From: Methylobacterium sp. J-078
Lineage (GTDB): Bacteria > Pseudomonadota > Alphaproteobacteria > Rhizobiales > Beijerinckiaceae
Assembly (NCBI RefSeq): GCF_022829285.1
Contig: NZ_JAKSYI010000132.1
Location: 124,001-188,000 of the forward strand
Reading direction: 5' to 3'
Length of the DNA stretch: 64,000 bases
Each line of letters opens with the position of its first letter. The first letter of the stretch is position 1. This document shows, piece after piece, positions 1-9,372 of the stretch. A model generated the notes under the pieces. It made no database searches. It saw nothing but the letters and a program-made list of their open reading frames with translations, and was not told the DNA's origin. A program made the translations under genes and the position numbers.

Positions 1-1459
1 CCCGGCGATCCCGCGGCTGCTCGCCCGGCATGCCGGCGCGGAGCCGCGCATCCACGTGCAGCGCCGGGCGCAGAACGGCCACATCGCCCGCGCGACGAAC
101 GATGCGCTGGCGGAGGCGCGAGGGCGCTTCGTCGCCTTCCTCGACCACGACGACGTGCTGGCCGAGGGCGCGCTCTACCACGTCGCCGCCGCGATCTGCT
201 CGGACCCGGACCTCGTCCTGATCTACAGCGACGAGGACAAGATCGATGGCCGCGGGCGCCGCTTCGAGCCGCATTTCAAGTCCGATTTCGACCGCGAACT
301 CCTCTACGGGCAGAACTACGTCAACCACCTGACGGTGGTGCGCGCCGAGGCCGTGCGCGCGGCCGGCGGCCTGCGCCCCGGCTTCGAGGGCAGCCAGGAC
401 CACGATCTGCTCCTGCGCCTCACCCCCGGCCTCGACGCGAGCCGCGTCCGTCACATCCCGCGGGTGCTCTATCACTGGCGCGCGGCCGGCGGCTCCGGCA
501 CCTTCTCGGACCGGGCCCTGGCACGCACCGAGGATGCCCGGTTGCGGGCCCTGGCGGATGTCGCCGCGCCCTCGGGCGCGCGGGCGGAGCGGGGGCCCCT
601 CGGCTTCAACCGGCTGGTGCGGCCTCTGCCCGATCCGGCGCCCCTGGTCTCGGTGATCATCCCGACGCGGGACCGGGCGGACCTGCTGGACCTGGCCCTC
701 GCGGGCTTGCTCTCGGGCACCGACTACCCGGCGATCGAGGTCATCGTCATCGACAACGACAGCCGCGAGGCGGCGACCCGCGCGCTGTTCGCCCGGCACG
801 CGGCGGATCCGCGGGTGCGCGTCGTTCCCGTGCCGGGGCCCTTCAACTTCTCCGCCCTCTCGAACCGGGGCGCCGCGTCGGCACGGGGGAGCGTCCTCCT
901 ATTCCTCAACAACGACATCGAGGTGATCGCGCCGGGCTGGCTGCGGGAAATGGTCTCGATCGCCCTCGATCCCCGGATCGGGGCCGTGGGCGCCAAGCTC
1001 CTCTATCCCGACCGGACACTTCAGCACGGGGGCATCATCCTCGGCATCGGCGGCGTCGCCGGCCACAGCCATCCCGGCATCCCCGAATCCGAGCCGGGCT
1101 ACTTCGCCCGCATGGTGCTGACGCAGGAGGTCTCGGCCGTGACCGGGGCGTGCCTCGCGGTGCGGGCGGGGCTGTTCGCCGCCTGCGGCGGCTTCGACGC
1201 GGACCATCTCGCCGTCGCCTTCAACGACGTCGATCTGTGCCTGCGCCTGCGCGCGGCCGGATACCGCAACGTCTGGACCCCGCACGCGGTGCTGATCCAC
1301 CACGAATCCAAGAGCCGTGGCCCGGAGGACACGCCCGAGAAGCGAGTCCGGTTCGAGGGCGAGGTCCGCGTCATGAAGGCCCGCTGGGAGAGCCAGTTGA
1401 GGTCGGACCCCTATTATAACCCCAACCTCTCGCGGACATCCGGTCGGTTTCGGCTCTGA
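1..1459 (+). CDS. Two-domain family 2 glycosyltransferase, 5' truncated by the window edge
   Basis: The reading frame is open from base 2, so the true start lies outside the window. About 485 residues are visible. The first GT2 unit shows NGHIARATNDAL and the metal-binding DHDD motif (FVAFLDHDDVLAEGALYH), then SDEDKIDGRG. A second GT-A unit starts near base 640 with VSVIIPTRDRADLLD, followed by FLNNDIEVI and later FNDVDLCLRLRAAGYRNVWTP. Tandem GT2 proteins of this kind build cell-surface polysaccharides (O-antigen or rhamnan type) on the cytoplasmic side. The sugar donor cannot be read from sequence. A 10-bp stem hairpin follows the stop. It lies upstream of the PKS on the same strand but is separated by 466 bp, so co-transcription is not indicated. 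Confidence 0.88.
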   Translation, partial: PAIPRLLARHAGAEPRIHVQRRAQNGHIARATNDALAEARGRFVAFLDHDDVLAEGALYHVAAAICSDPDLVLIYSDEDKIDGRGRRFEPHFKSDFDRELLYGQNYVNHLTVVRAEAVRAAGGLRPGFEGSQDHDLLLRLTPGLDASRVRHIPRVLYHWRAAGGSGTFSDRALARTEDARLRALADVAAPSGARAERGPLGFNRLVRPLPDPAPLVSVIIPTRDRADLLDLALAGLLSGTDYPAIEVIVIDNDSREAATRALFARHAADPRVRVVPVPGPFNFSALSNRGAASARGSVLLFLNNDIEVIAPGWLREMVSIALDPRIGAVGAKLLYPDRTLQHGGIILGIGGVAGHSHPGIPESEPGYFARMVLTQEVSAVTGACLAVRAGLFAACGGFDADHLAVAFNDVDLCLRLRAAGYRNVWTPHAVLIHHESKSRGPEDTPEKRVRFEGEVRVMKARWESQLRSDPYYNPNLSRTSGRFRL

Positions 1460-1462
1460 TGG

Positions 1463-1492
1463 TGCGGTGCAGCATCGATCGTCTGCACCGCA
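1463..1492 (+). terminator. Hairpin after the GT2 gene
   Basis: A 10-bp perfect stem, TGCGGTGCAG with CTGCACCGCA, and a 10-nt loop lie four bases after the GT2 stop codon. There is no T tract, so it is a weak or Rho-assisted terminator candidate. Confidence 0.4.
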
Positions 1493-1925
1493 AAGTCGCC
1501 GCATTCGCGGGCTCTATCGAAGGTGTCACGTCCGTGATGTCGGGGTCATCCGCCCAGGCAGCGCGTTTCACCGCGAACCCCCGGTGGGAGCCGGACGGAG
1601 ACGCCCCGACCTTGCGTGGCCGGCCCCGGCCGCAACGAGGCATTCACTGCCGATAGTCTTGCCCGCATGCCGGTTGCCGCGGTGGGCGTCGGGATTATCA
1701 AGAGAAAATCCGGGTCTATTCGGGCAGAATGCGGGCCTGACGCGGATCATCTTGGCGGATCAACTGGTGAAGACGTGCAACAGGGTCTGTACATTCGGAC
1801 CGAGATCCTGTTCGCGACGCCCTCGCCGGTTGGACACCGACTTGGAGCCATACTAAGGATCGCGTGGATCACTCCGGTGGCGCCAGACGATCTGTCCCCC
1901 GTTCAAGAGCGCGTGCGAATCGAAC
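1493..1925. other. Non-coding gap before the PKS; probable promoter region
   Basis: There is no convincing gene here. The PKS frame is closed by a TAA at 1854-1856, and GTG 1926 is the first start codon after it, so the PKS promoter should lie in this gap. A weak sigma-70-like pair, TTGGAC at 1830 and TACTAA at 1851 (15-bp spacing, shorter than usual), is the only candidate I can point to. No clear operator was seen. Confidence 0.3.
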
Positions 1926-4900
1926 GTGACACAACGTACAGACATCGCGATCATCGGCCGCGCCTGCCGGCTGCCCGGCGCATCGAGCGTCGAAGGGCTC
2001 TGGCAACTCCTCACCGAGGCGCGCTGCGCCGTCGGGCGCATCCCGGATGATCGCTGGTCGCTGGAGCGGTTCGGGCATCCCCGGGCCCAGGAGCGCGGCA
2101 AGAGCTACACCTGGTCGGCGGGCGTCCTCGACGACATCTGGTCCTTCGATCCCGGTGTGTTCGGCATCTCGCCCCGCGAGGCCGAGCAGATGGACCCGCA
2201 GCAGCGCCTGCTGCTGGAGCTGACCTGGGAGGCCCTGGAGGATGCGGGCCTGCGTCCCTCGGACGTGGCCGGTAGCCAGATCGGCGTCTTCGTCGGCGCC
2301 TCGTCCCTCGATTACGGCAACCTGCGCGTCCTCGACACCTCGTCGGGTGACGCCTACGCGGCCACTGGCAACACGCTCTCGATCCTGTCGAACCGCATCT
2401 CGTACATCTACGACCTGAAGGGCCCGAGCTTCACCGTCGACACCGCCTGCTCGTCCTCCCTCGTCGCCCTCGACGCGGCGGTGGCGGCCATCTCCAGCGG
2501 CCGGATCGACACGGCGGTGGTGGCCGGCGTCAACCTGCTGGCGAGCCCCTTCAACTTCATCTGCTTCTCCAACGCGCAGATGCTCTCCCGCACCGGCCTG
2601 TGCCAGGCCTTCTCGTCGAGCGCCGACGGCTACGTGCGCTCCGAGGGCGGCGTCGTCCTCGTGCTGAAATCGGCGCGTGCGGCGCTGCGCGACGGCAGCA
2701 CCGTGCGCGGCGTGATCGCGGCGAGCGGCGTCAACTCGGACGGGCGCACCACCGGCATCTCGCTGCCCTCCGGCTACGCGCAGGGCGCCCTGCTGGAGCA
2801 GGTCTACCGCGAGGCCGAGATCGACCTCGATTCCGTGGTCTTCGTCGAGGCCCACGGTACCGGCACCCCGGTCGGCGACCCGATCGAGGCCGGCGCCATC
2901 GGCGGCAAGCTCGGACGGCCCCGCAAGGCGCCGCTGCCCATCGGCTCCATCAAGAGCAACATCGGCCACACCGAGCCGGTCTCCGGCCTCGCGGGCCTTC
3001 TTAAGGCGAACCTGGCCCTCGAACACGACCTGTTCCCGACCTCGCTGCATGCGGCCGAGCTGAACCCGGACATCCCGTTCAGGGATCTCAATCTCTCCGT
3101 CACGAACAAGCCCCTGCCGCTGCCGCGCACCGGCAAGCCGCGCTTTGCCGGCGTGAACTCCTTCGGCTTCGGCGGCACCAACGCCCATATCGTCCTCACG
3201 GACGGCGCGCCCGCCGCCGTGCAGGCGCCCGCCTCCGGGGCGGGCCGGACGCCCGAGGTGCTGCTGCTCTCCGCCCAGAGCCGCGCGGCGCTGAACGAAC
3301 TCGCCCTCGACTATGCCGAGCGCCTCGAGGGCGCCGACGCGGACCAGGTCGCCCGTATCGCGGGGGCCGCCGCGCATCGCCGCGAGCGCCTGTCCTCGCG
3401 CCTCGCCGTGCCCCTCGATGCCGACCTGCCCGGGGTGCTGCGCGCCGTGGGCGAGGCGGAGGACGCCCCCGCCGCCCTCCTCGGCACCGCCGTCGACCGC
3501 GCGGCCGAGGTCGCCTTCGTCTATTCGGGCAACGGCAGCCAGTGGGCCGGCATGGGCCGCGAGGCCTACGACGCGAACGCCGCGTTCCGGAAGGCTTTCG
3601 ACCGGATCGACGCGCTGTTCCGGAAGCTCTCCGACTGGTCGCTCAAGGAGGCCCTGTTCGCCGAGGATCTCGAGACGCGCCTCGCCCTGACCCGGGTCTC
3701 GCAGCCGCTGATCTTCGCGATCTCCAGCGCCTCGACCACCGCCCTGCGGGCGCACGGCCTCAAGCCCAGCTACGTGCTGGGCCACAGCGTCGGCGAGATC
3801 GCGGCGGCCGAGGCCGCCGGCATCCTCAGCCTCGAGCAGGCCGTGAAGGTCATCTTCTACCGCAGCAAGCACCAGGAGACGACGCGCGGCTTCGGCACCA
3901 TGGCGGTGCTGCTGGCGCCGGCCGACGAGATCGCGGTCTTCCTGCAGGATTATCCCAGCCTCGACATCGCCGCCTACAACAGCCCCAAGGCCGTCACGGT
4001 GGCGGGTCCCGTCGAGGACATCGACGCGGCCATGAAGGCGCTGTCGCGCAAGCGCCGGCGCGGGCGCAAGCTCGACCTGGAATACCCCTTCCACGGCCGC
4101 CTGATGAACCCGACCGAGAAGCCCCTGCTGCGGGATCTCGCCGGGCTGAAGCCGCGCGCCGCCACCACCGCCATGATCTCCACGGTCACCGGCACGGTGC
4201 TGGCCGGCGAGCAGTTCGGCGCCGGTTACTGGTGGCGCAACATCCGCGAGCCGGTGCGCTTCTGCGAGGCCGTGCAGGAGGCGACCCGCCAGGGCGCCCG
4301 CGTCTTCGTCGAGGTCGGCCCGCGCGCCACCCTGCTCTCGCATATCGGCGACGCCATCGAGCCGCTGGGCATCGAGAACGCCACCATCGGCGTGCTCCAC
4401 CGCAAGCCGGCCGGCGGGGACCCGATCGCCCGCACCGTCGCGGCCGCCCTCGTCCAGGGGGCAGCCGTGGACGAGGACACCGTGTTCGGCGCCAACCCGG
4501 CGGGCGACGTGCCGCTGCCGCTCTATCCCTGGCAGCGCCGCCCGTTCCGCCTCGCAGAGACCACCGAGGGCGTGGGTGCTGCGACCCCCCGCCCCTACCA
4601 CCCGCTCTACGGCTCCCGGCTCACGCCGGACGGCCTCGAGTGGCACGGTCACGTCGACATCGCGACGGTGCCAGACCTCGACGACCACCGCATCGACGGG
4701 CAGGCCATCCTGCCGGGCGCGGCCTTCATCGAGATGGCGCTCGGCGTCGCCCGCGAGGCGATGAAGAGCGACACCGTGGTGCTCGCCGAGTTCGAGATCC
4801 AGTCGCCGATGGTGTTCGGCGAGGATTCCCTGCGCGAGGTCGCGGTCCGCATCGCCGGCTCCGGCAACGCCATCCAGGTCCTCAGCCGCCCCCGCCTGAC

Positions 4901-7900
4901 CCAGGCCGCCTGGCAGATCCACGCGGCGGCCAAGATCATCGACGGCAGCTTCGAGGCGCCGGCCCCGGTGGACATCCACGTCCCCGAGGAGCACGCGGTG
5001 GAGGGCGCCACCCTGTACCGCCTCGCCGCCGCCTCCGGCCTCGGCTTCGGCCCGAGCTTCCGCCAGGTGGCGCTCAGCGCGCGCCTGGACGAGACCACCA
5101 TCGTTTCCGAACTGGTGCCGGCCGAGGCCGATGCCCGCTTCGGCCTCGTGCCCGCGCGCCTCGATTCCTGCTTCCACGGCCTGATCCTGCTCTTCGCCGG
5201 CCTGATGGGCGAGGGCTCCACCAAGGCCTACGTCCCCGTCCGCTTCGGCGAGATCCGCCTCGTCAAGCCCGGCGCCGTCATCGCCCGCGCGCTGATCAAG
5301 ACCCGGCGCGCCAACGAGCGCAGCATCCTGGCCGATTTCACCCTGGTGGATGCCGAGGGCGAGGTCGTCGCCACCCTGCGCGAAGGCCGGTTCCAGGCCC
5401 TGCGCGCCAAGAACGGCAGCGATCTGGCCGCCTACGCCATCGCCCAGCGCCCCGAGCTCGCCACCGAGCCCACCGCGATTCCCCTGACGCGTGGCGCCCG
5501 CATCGCCGATGCGATCCGGCCGGCGGTCAAGGCGGCCTTCGCGGCCTCCGAGGCGCCCCTGGCCCCCGGCCACCTCCTCCTCGAGGGCTGGGCCACCTCG
5601 ATGGCCTACCGCCTCGCGGAAGGTCTCCAGCGCGCCGGCACCGTGGCCATCGACGAGCGGGTTCCGGAGGCGATGCGCCCCTGGCTCCTGAACGCCCTCC
5701 TGGCGCTCGAGAGCAGCGATCTGGCGACCCTCGACGGCGAGCGCTGGATCCTGCGCAAGGACGTCACCCTGCCGGCGCCCGACGAGATCATGCGCTGGAT
5801 CGCGGCCGACCATCCCGAGCTCTCGGCCGAGCTGGTGCTCACCGCCGATATCGGCGCCGTGGTCGCGCGTCTGCTCGCCGGCGGCCTCACCGCCGCCCCG
5901 ACCCTGTCCCAGAACGCCCTCGACGCGTTCATCCTGCGCAGCGCCACGGCGCGCGCCTCCGCCGATCTCCTGGCCTCCCTCGTCGAATCCGGCCGGGGCG
6001 CCCTGCCCCGCGACCGGGCCCTGCGCGTGCTCCAGGTCGGATTCGGCCCGCTCTCGGCGCAGGCCGCGGGCTTCACCGACGCCGTCGAGGCGCAGCTCAC
6101 GGTGTTCGAGGCCGACCGGCGCCTGGCCGAGCGCGCCCGCCTCGCCCTGCCGCGCGGCGTCACGATCATCGAGGATCCGGCCGAGCTCACGGCGGGGGGC
6201 TTCGACGCCATCCTGGCGAGCAACGTCCTGCATCGCTCCGACCGGGCCCTCCTGGGCCAGGTCTCCGACGCCCTCGCCACGGGCGGCTTCCTCCTCGCGG
6301 TGGAGCCCGGAGCCTCGCTGTTCCGCGACCTCGTCTTCGGCCTGACCCCGGACTGGTTCGACGGCGCCGGCGACCTGCCGGTCGGACGTCTCGACGACAT
6401 CACCGGCTGGCAGCGCTCCTTGAGCGACACCGGCCTCGTGCGGGTGGCGGTGGACCGGGCGGCCTCGGCCAACGGCGACGACCTCCTGTTCATCGCCGAG
6501 GCCCCGCCGCGCACGAAGCCCGCCGCCGGGCAGACCTTCGCCTTCGTGATCGGCTCGCATGACGCCGTCGCGGCGGAGACCGCCTCCTCGCTGGCCACCC
6601 TGCTGGTGGCCAGCGGCGTCCACGTCTCGATCATCCTCGATTCCGAGCAGTCCCTGCTCGAACTGGAGCGCGAGACGCCGGACACGGTGGTGTTCCTGGC
6701 CGGTGCCTTCAACCACGAAGGCTCGGCCGCCGACCGCCTGCGCGAGCGCTGCCTCAGCCTCAAGCGCTGCGTCGAGCATCTGGGCAGCCGCCAGACCCGG
6801 CTCTGGGTCGTCTGCCCCGGCGCCACCCGCGACGGGGGCGACCCGACGGGCTCGGTGGAGGCCGGCGTCTGGGCCTTCAGCCGGACATTGGCCAACGAGG
6901 TCGCCAACCTCGACGTGCGCCGGATCGACCTCGCCGAGGCGCTCTCGACGAAGACCGCCGCCGAGCGCCTGCGCGACCTCATCCTGTCGGGCACGGCCGA
7001 GACCGAGATCATCCTCGACGCCGAGGCCACCCGGGTGATCCGGTTCGCGCCGGGTCAGCGCGCCCGCCGTCCCGCCGCCGACGCGGTGCCGGCCGACGCG
7101 GCGCGCCTGGAGCGCAGCAACACCGGCGGCCTCAACGAGATGGCCTGGGGCCCGGCAGAGCGCCGTGCGCCGGGTCGCGGCGAGGTGGAGATCGCGGTGG
7201 AGGCCACCGGCCTCAACTTCCGCGACGTGCTCTGGGCGCTCTCCATGCTGCCCGAGGAGATCCTGGAGGACGGCTTCGCCGGTCCCCGCCTCGGCCTCGA
7301 AGTCGCCGGGCGCGTGCTCTCGGTGGGCAAGGGCGTCGCGGCCTTCAAGCCGGGCGACCGCGTCGTCGCCTTCGCGCAGTCGGGCTTCGCCACGCACGTG
7401 GTCGTGCCCGAGCTCGTGGTGGCGCCGAGCCCGCCCGGACTCGACGCGCAGGCCGCCGCCACCGTGCCGGTGGCCTTCCTCACCGCCTATTACGGCCTCG
7501 TCAGCTGCGCCCGCCTGCGCCGGGGCGAGTGGGTGCTTGTGCATGGCGGCGCCGGCGGCGTCGGCCTCGCGGCACTCCAGATCGCCAAGCTCAAGGGTGC
7601 GCGGGTCATCGCCACCGCCGGGTCGCGGGAGAAGCGCGCCCTGGTCAAGGCGCTGGGGGCCGAGCACGTGCTCGACTCGCGCTCGCTGGCCTTCGTGGAC
7701 GATGTCCGCCGCATAACCGGTGACGGTGTCGGCGTGGTGCTCAACAGCCTGTTCGGCGAGGCGATGGAGCGCAGCCTCAACGTCCTCAAGCCGTTCGGCC
7801 GCTTCATCGAGCTGGGCAAGCGCGACTACGTCGCCAACACCCATATCGGCCTGCGTCCCTTCCGCCGGAACCTCTCCTATTTCGGCGTCGACCTCGACCA

Positions 7901-9347
7901 GGTGCTCCAGCACCAGGGCGAGGACGGGGCCCGGCTGTTCCGCGAGGTCATGGCCCTGTTTAAGGAGGGCGGCCTGAAGCCCCTGCCCTTCCAGCCCTTC
8001 ACGGCGGACGAGGTCTCGGACGCCTTCCGGCTGATGCAGCAATCGGGTCACGTCGGAAAGATCGTCATCGCGCCGCCGAAGCCCGGCAGCGTGATGCAGG
8101 CCGAGACATCCGCCTTCTCGATCTCGCCCGAGGGCGTCCACCTCGTCACCGGCGGCCTCGGCGGCTTCGGCATCGAGGCGGCCCGCTGGCTCGCGGATCG
8201 TGGCGCCAAGCACATCGTCCTCGTCGGGCGCAACGGGGCGGCGAGCCCCGAGGCCAAGCAGGTGGTAGCCGATCTCGGCGGGCGCGGCGTCAACGTCGCG
8301 GCGATGGCCTGCGACATCACCAGCCGCAAGGCGGTGGACGGCCTGCTTGCCGAAGTGGAGCGCAACGGCCGGCGCCTCGCCGGCGTGATCCACGGCGCGA
8401 TGGTGCTGCAGGACGGTCTCATCGCCAACATCGACGCCGCCGCCCTCGACGCGGTCATCCGCCCGAAGGTCATCGGTGCCGAGAACCTCGACGCGGCGAC
8501 GCGGGGACGCGCCCTCGACTATTTCGTGATGTTCTCCTCGGCCACGACCTTCATCGGCAATCCCGGCCAGGGCGCCTACGTCGCCGCCAACGGCTTCATG
8601 GAGGGCCTCGCCCGCCGCCGCCGCAAGGCCGGGCTGCCGGCGCTGGCCGTCGCCTGGGGCGCCATCGGCGATGTCGGGGTGCTGGCCCGCAACCGCGCGG
8701 TCATGGAGACCCTGGCGGGCCGCGTCGGCGTCACGCCGATGGATGCCCGCCACTGCCTCGACCTCATGGCCGACGCCCTCCAGGGCCAGGGCGGCAGCCC
8801 GGACGACGCCGTGATCGCCATCGCCTCCATGCACTGGGGCAAGGCGCGCGAGCGCCTCGCCACCATGAAGAGCCCGAGCTACGCCGAACTGGGCTCCGAC
8901 CAGCAGATGGAAGCCGGCACCGTGGCGGCCATCAATATCGGGATGCTCCTGAAGACCCAGGACATCGACGCGGTCCGCAAGACGGTGGCCGACGCCATCG
9001 TGGAGGACATCGCCCGCATCCTGCGCCTGCCCAAGGACGACATCAGCCGCGTTCGCCAGCTCTCCGAAATCGGCCTCGACTCGCTGATGGGCGTAGAACT
9101 CGGCGCCAGCCTGCAGGAGCGCTTCGCCCTGGAGGCGCCGCCCTCCGGCATCTCGTCGGGGCTGACCGTCAACGAACTGACCGAGACCCTGATCCAGTCG
9201 ATCTCGGCCCCGGTCGACGAGGCGGCCGCGGCGGTGATGAGTCTCGCCCAGCGCCATGCCAGCGAGGGCGTCGACGTGCGCACCCTCGAGCCCTTCCACG
9301 CCCTGGTGGAAGAGAACAGCCTCGTGATCAAAGAAATCCTGCCGTGA
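1926..9347 (+). CDS. Highly reducing single-module type I polyketide synthase (KS-AT-DH-degenerate MT-ER-KR-ACP)
   Basis: A 2,473-residue synthase. The KS has catalytic C175 (DTACSSSL), H310 (EAHGTGT) and H348 (KSNIGHTEP). The AT has S621 in GHSVGE and H723 in YPFH; the F-H ending suggests malonyl but is not diagnostic. The DH has H921 in HxxxGxxxxP and D1080/H1084 in LDSCFHG. A methyltransferase-like stretch (about 1365-1500) has VGFGP at 1371-1375 and SNVLH near 1432, but its SAM loop looks degenerate. A structural KR-like region follows. The ER has HGGAGGVG near 1873-1880, and the KR has TGGLGGFG from 2075 with S2205, Y2218 and N2222. The ACP has GLDSL with S2386. There is no thioesterase or reductase, so release needs a partner enzyme. 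One complete set of reductive domains implies either one extension or iterative synthesis of a saturated acyl chain. GTG is the only possible start. The oxoamine synthase begins 25 bp downstream. Confidence 0.95.
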   Translation: MTQRTDIAIIGRACRLPGASSVEGLWQLLTEARCAVGRIPDDRWSLERFGHPRAQERGKSYTWSAGVLDDIWSFDPGVFGISPREAEQMDPQQRLLLELTWEALEDAGLRPSDVAGSQIGVFVGASSLDYGNLRVLDTSSGDAYAATGNTLSILSNRISYIYDLKGPSFTVDTACSSSLVALDAAVAAISSGRIDTAVVAGVNLLASPFNFICFSNAQMLSRTGLCQAFSSSADGYVRSEGGVVLVLKSARAALRDGSTVRGVIAASGVNSDGRTTGISLPSGYAQGALLEQVYREAEIDLDSVVFVEAHGTGTPVGDPIEAGAIGGKLGRPRKAPLPIGSIKSNIGHTEPVSGLAGLLKANLALEHDLFPTSLHAAELNPDIPFRDLNLSVTNKPLPLPRTGKPRFAGVNSFGFGGTNAHIVLTDGAPAAVQAPASGAGRTPEVLLLSAQSRAALNELALDYAERLEGADADQVARIAGAAAHRRERLSSRLAVPLDADLPGVLRAVGEAEDAPAALLGTAVDRAAEVAFVYSGNGSQWAGMGREAYDANAAFRKAFDRIDALFRKLSDWSLKEALFAEDLETRLALTRVSQPLIFAISSASTTALRAHGLKPSYVLGHSVGEIAAAEAAGILSLEQAVKVIFYRSKHQETTRGFGTMAVLLAPADEIAVFLQDYPSLDIAAYNSPKAVTVAGPVEDIDAAMKALSRKRRRGRKLDLEYPFHGRLMNPTEKPLLRDLAGLKPRAATTAMISTVTGTVLAGEQFGAGYWWRNIREPVRFCEAVQEATRQGARVFVEVGPRATLLSHIGDAIEPLGIENATIGVLHRKPAGGDPIARTVAAALVQGAAVDEDTVFGANPAGDVPLPLYPWQRRPFRLAETTEGVGAATPRPYHPLYGSRLTPDGLEWHGHVDIATVPDLDDHRIDGQAILPGAAFIEMALGVAREAMKSDTVVLAEFEIQSPMVFGEDSLREVAVRIAGSGNAIQVLSRPRLTQAAWQIHAAAKIIDGSFEAPAPVDIHVPEEHAVEGATLYRLAAASGLGFGPSFRQVALSARLDETTIVSELVPAEADARFGLVPARLDSCFHGLILLFAGLMGEGSTKAYVPVRFGEIRLVKPGAVIARALIKTRRANERSILADFTLVDAEGEVVATLREGRFQALRAKNGSDLAAYAIAQRPELATEPTAIPLTRGARIADAIRPAVKAAFAASEAPLAPGHLLLEGWATSMAYRLAEGLQRAGTVAIDERVPEAMRPWLLNALLALESSDLATLDGERWILRKDVTLPAPDEIMRWIAADHPELSAELVLTADIGAVVARLLAGGLTAAPTLSQNALDAFILRSATARASADLLASLVESGRGALPRDRALRVLQVGFGPLSAQAAGFTDAVEAQLTVFEADRRLAERARLALPRGVTIIEDPAELTAGGFDAILASNVLHRSDRALLGQVSDALATGGFLLAVEPGASLFRDLVFGLTPDWFDGAGDLPVGRLDDITGWQRSLSDTGLVRVAVDRAASANGDDLLFIAEAPPRTKPAAGQTFAFVIGSHDAVAAETASSLATLLVASGVHVSIILDSEQSLLELERETPDTVVFLAGAFNHEGSAADRLRERCLSLKRCVEHLGSRQTRLWVVCPGATRDGGDPTGSVEAGVWAFSRTLANEVANLDVRRIDLAEALSTKTAAERLRDLILSGTAETEIILDAEATRVIRFAPGQRARRPAADAVPADAARLERSNTGGLNEMAWGPAERRAPGRGEVEIAVEATGLNFRDVLWALSMLPEEILEDGFAGPRLGLEVAGRVLSVGKGVAAFKPGDRVVAFAQSGFATHVVVPELVVAPSPPGLDAQAAATVPVAFLTAYYGLVSCARLRRGEWVLVHGGAGGVGLAALQIAKLKGARVIATAGSREKRALVKALGAEHVLDSRSLAFVDDVRRITGDGVGVVLNSLFGEAMERSLNVLKPFGRFIELGKRDYVANTHIGLRPFRRNLSYFGVDLDQVLQHQGEDGARLFREVMALFKEGGLKPLPFQPFTADEVSDAFRLMQQSGHVGKIVIAPPKPGSVMQAETSAFSISPEGVHLVTGGLGGFGIEAARWLADRGAKHIVLVGRNGAASPEAKQVVADLGGRGVNVAAMACDITSRKAVDGLLAEVERNGRRLAGVIHGAMVLQDGLIANIDAAALDAVIRPKVIGAENLDAATRGRALDYFVMFSSATTFIGNPGQGAYVAANGFMEGLARRRRKAGLPALAVAWGAIGDVGVLARNRAVMETLAGRVGVTPMDARHCLDLMADALQGQGGSPDDAVIAIASMHWGKARERLATMKSPSYAELGSDQQMEAGTVAAINIGMLLKTQDIDAVRKTVADAIVEDIARILRLPKDDISRVRQLSEIGLDSLMGVELGASLQERFALEAPPSGISSGLTVNELTETLIQSISAPVDEAAAAVMSLAQRHASEGVDVRTLEPFHALVEENSLVIKEILP

Positions 9348-9372
9348 AAAACTCCGCCGTGAAAGTATCCGC

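Noticed and set aside
3542..6562. A 1,006-codon plus-strand frame inside the PKS.
   Set aside because: It is an alternative frame of the PKS with Arg/Pro/Ala-rich sequence and no motif.
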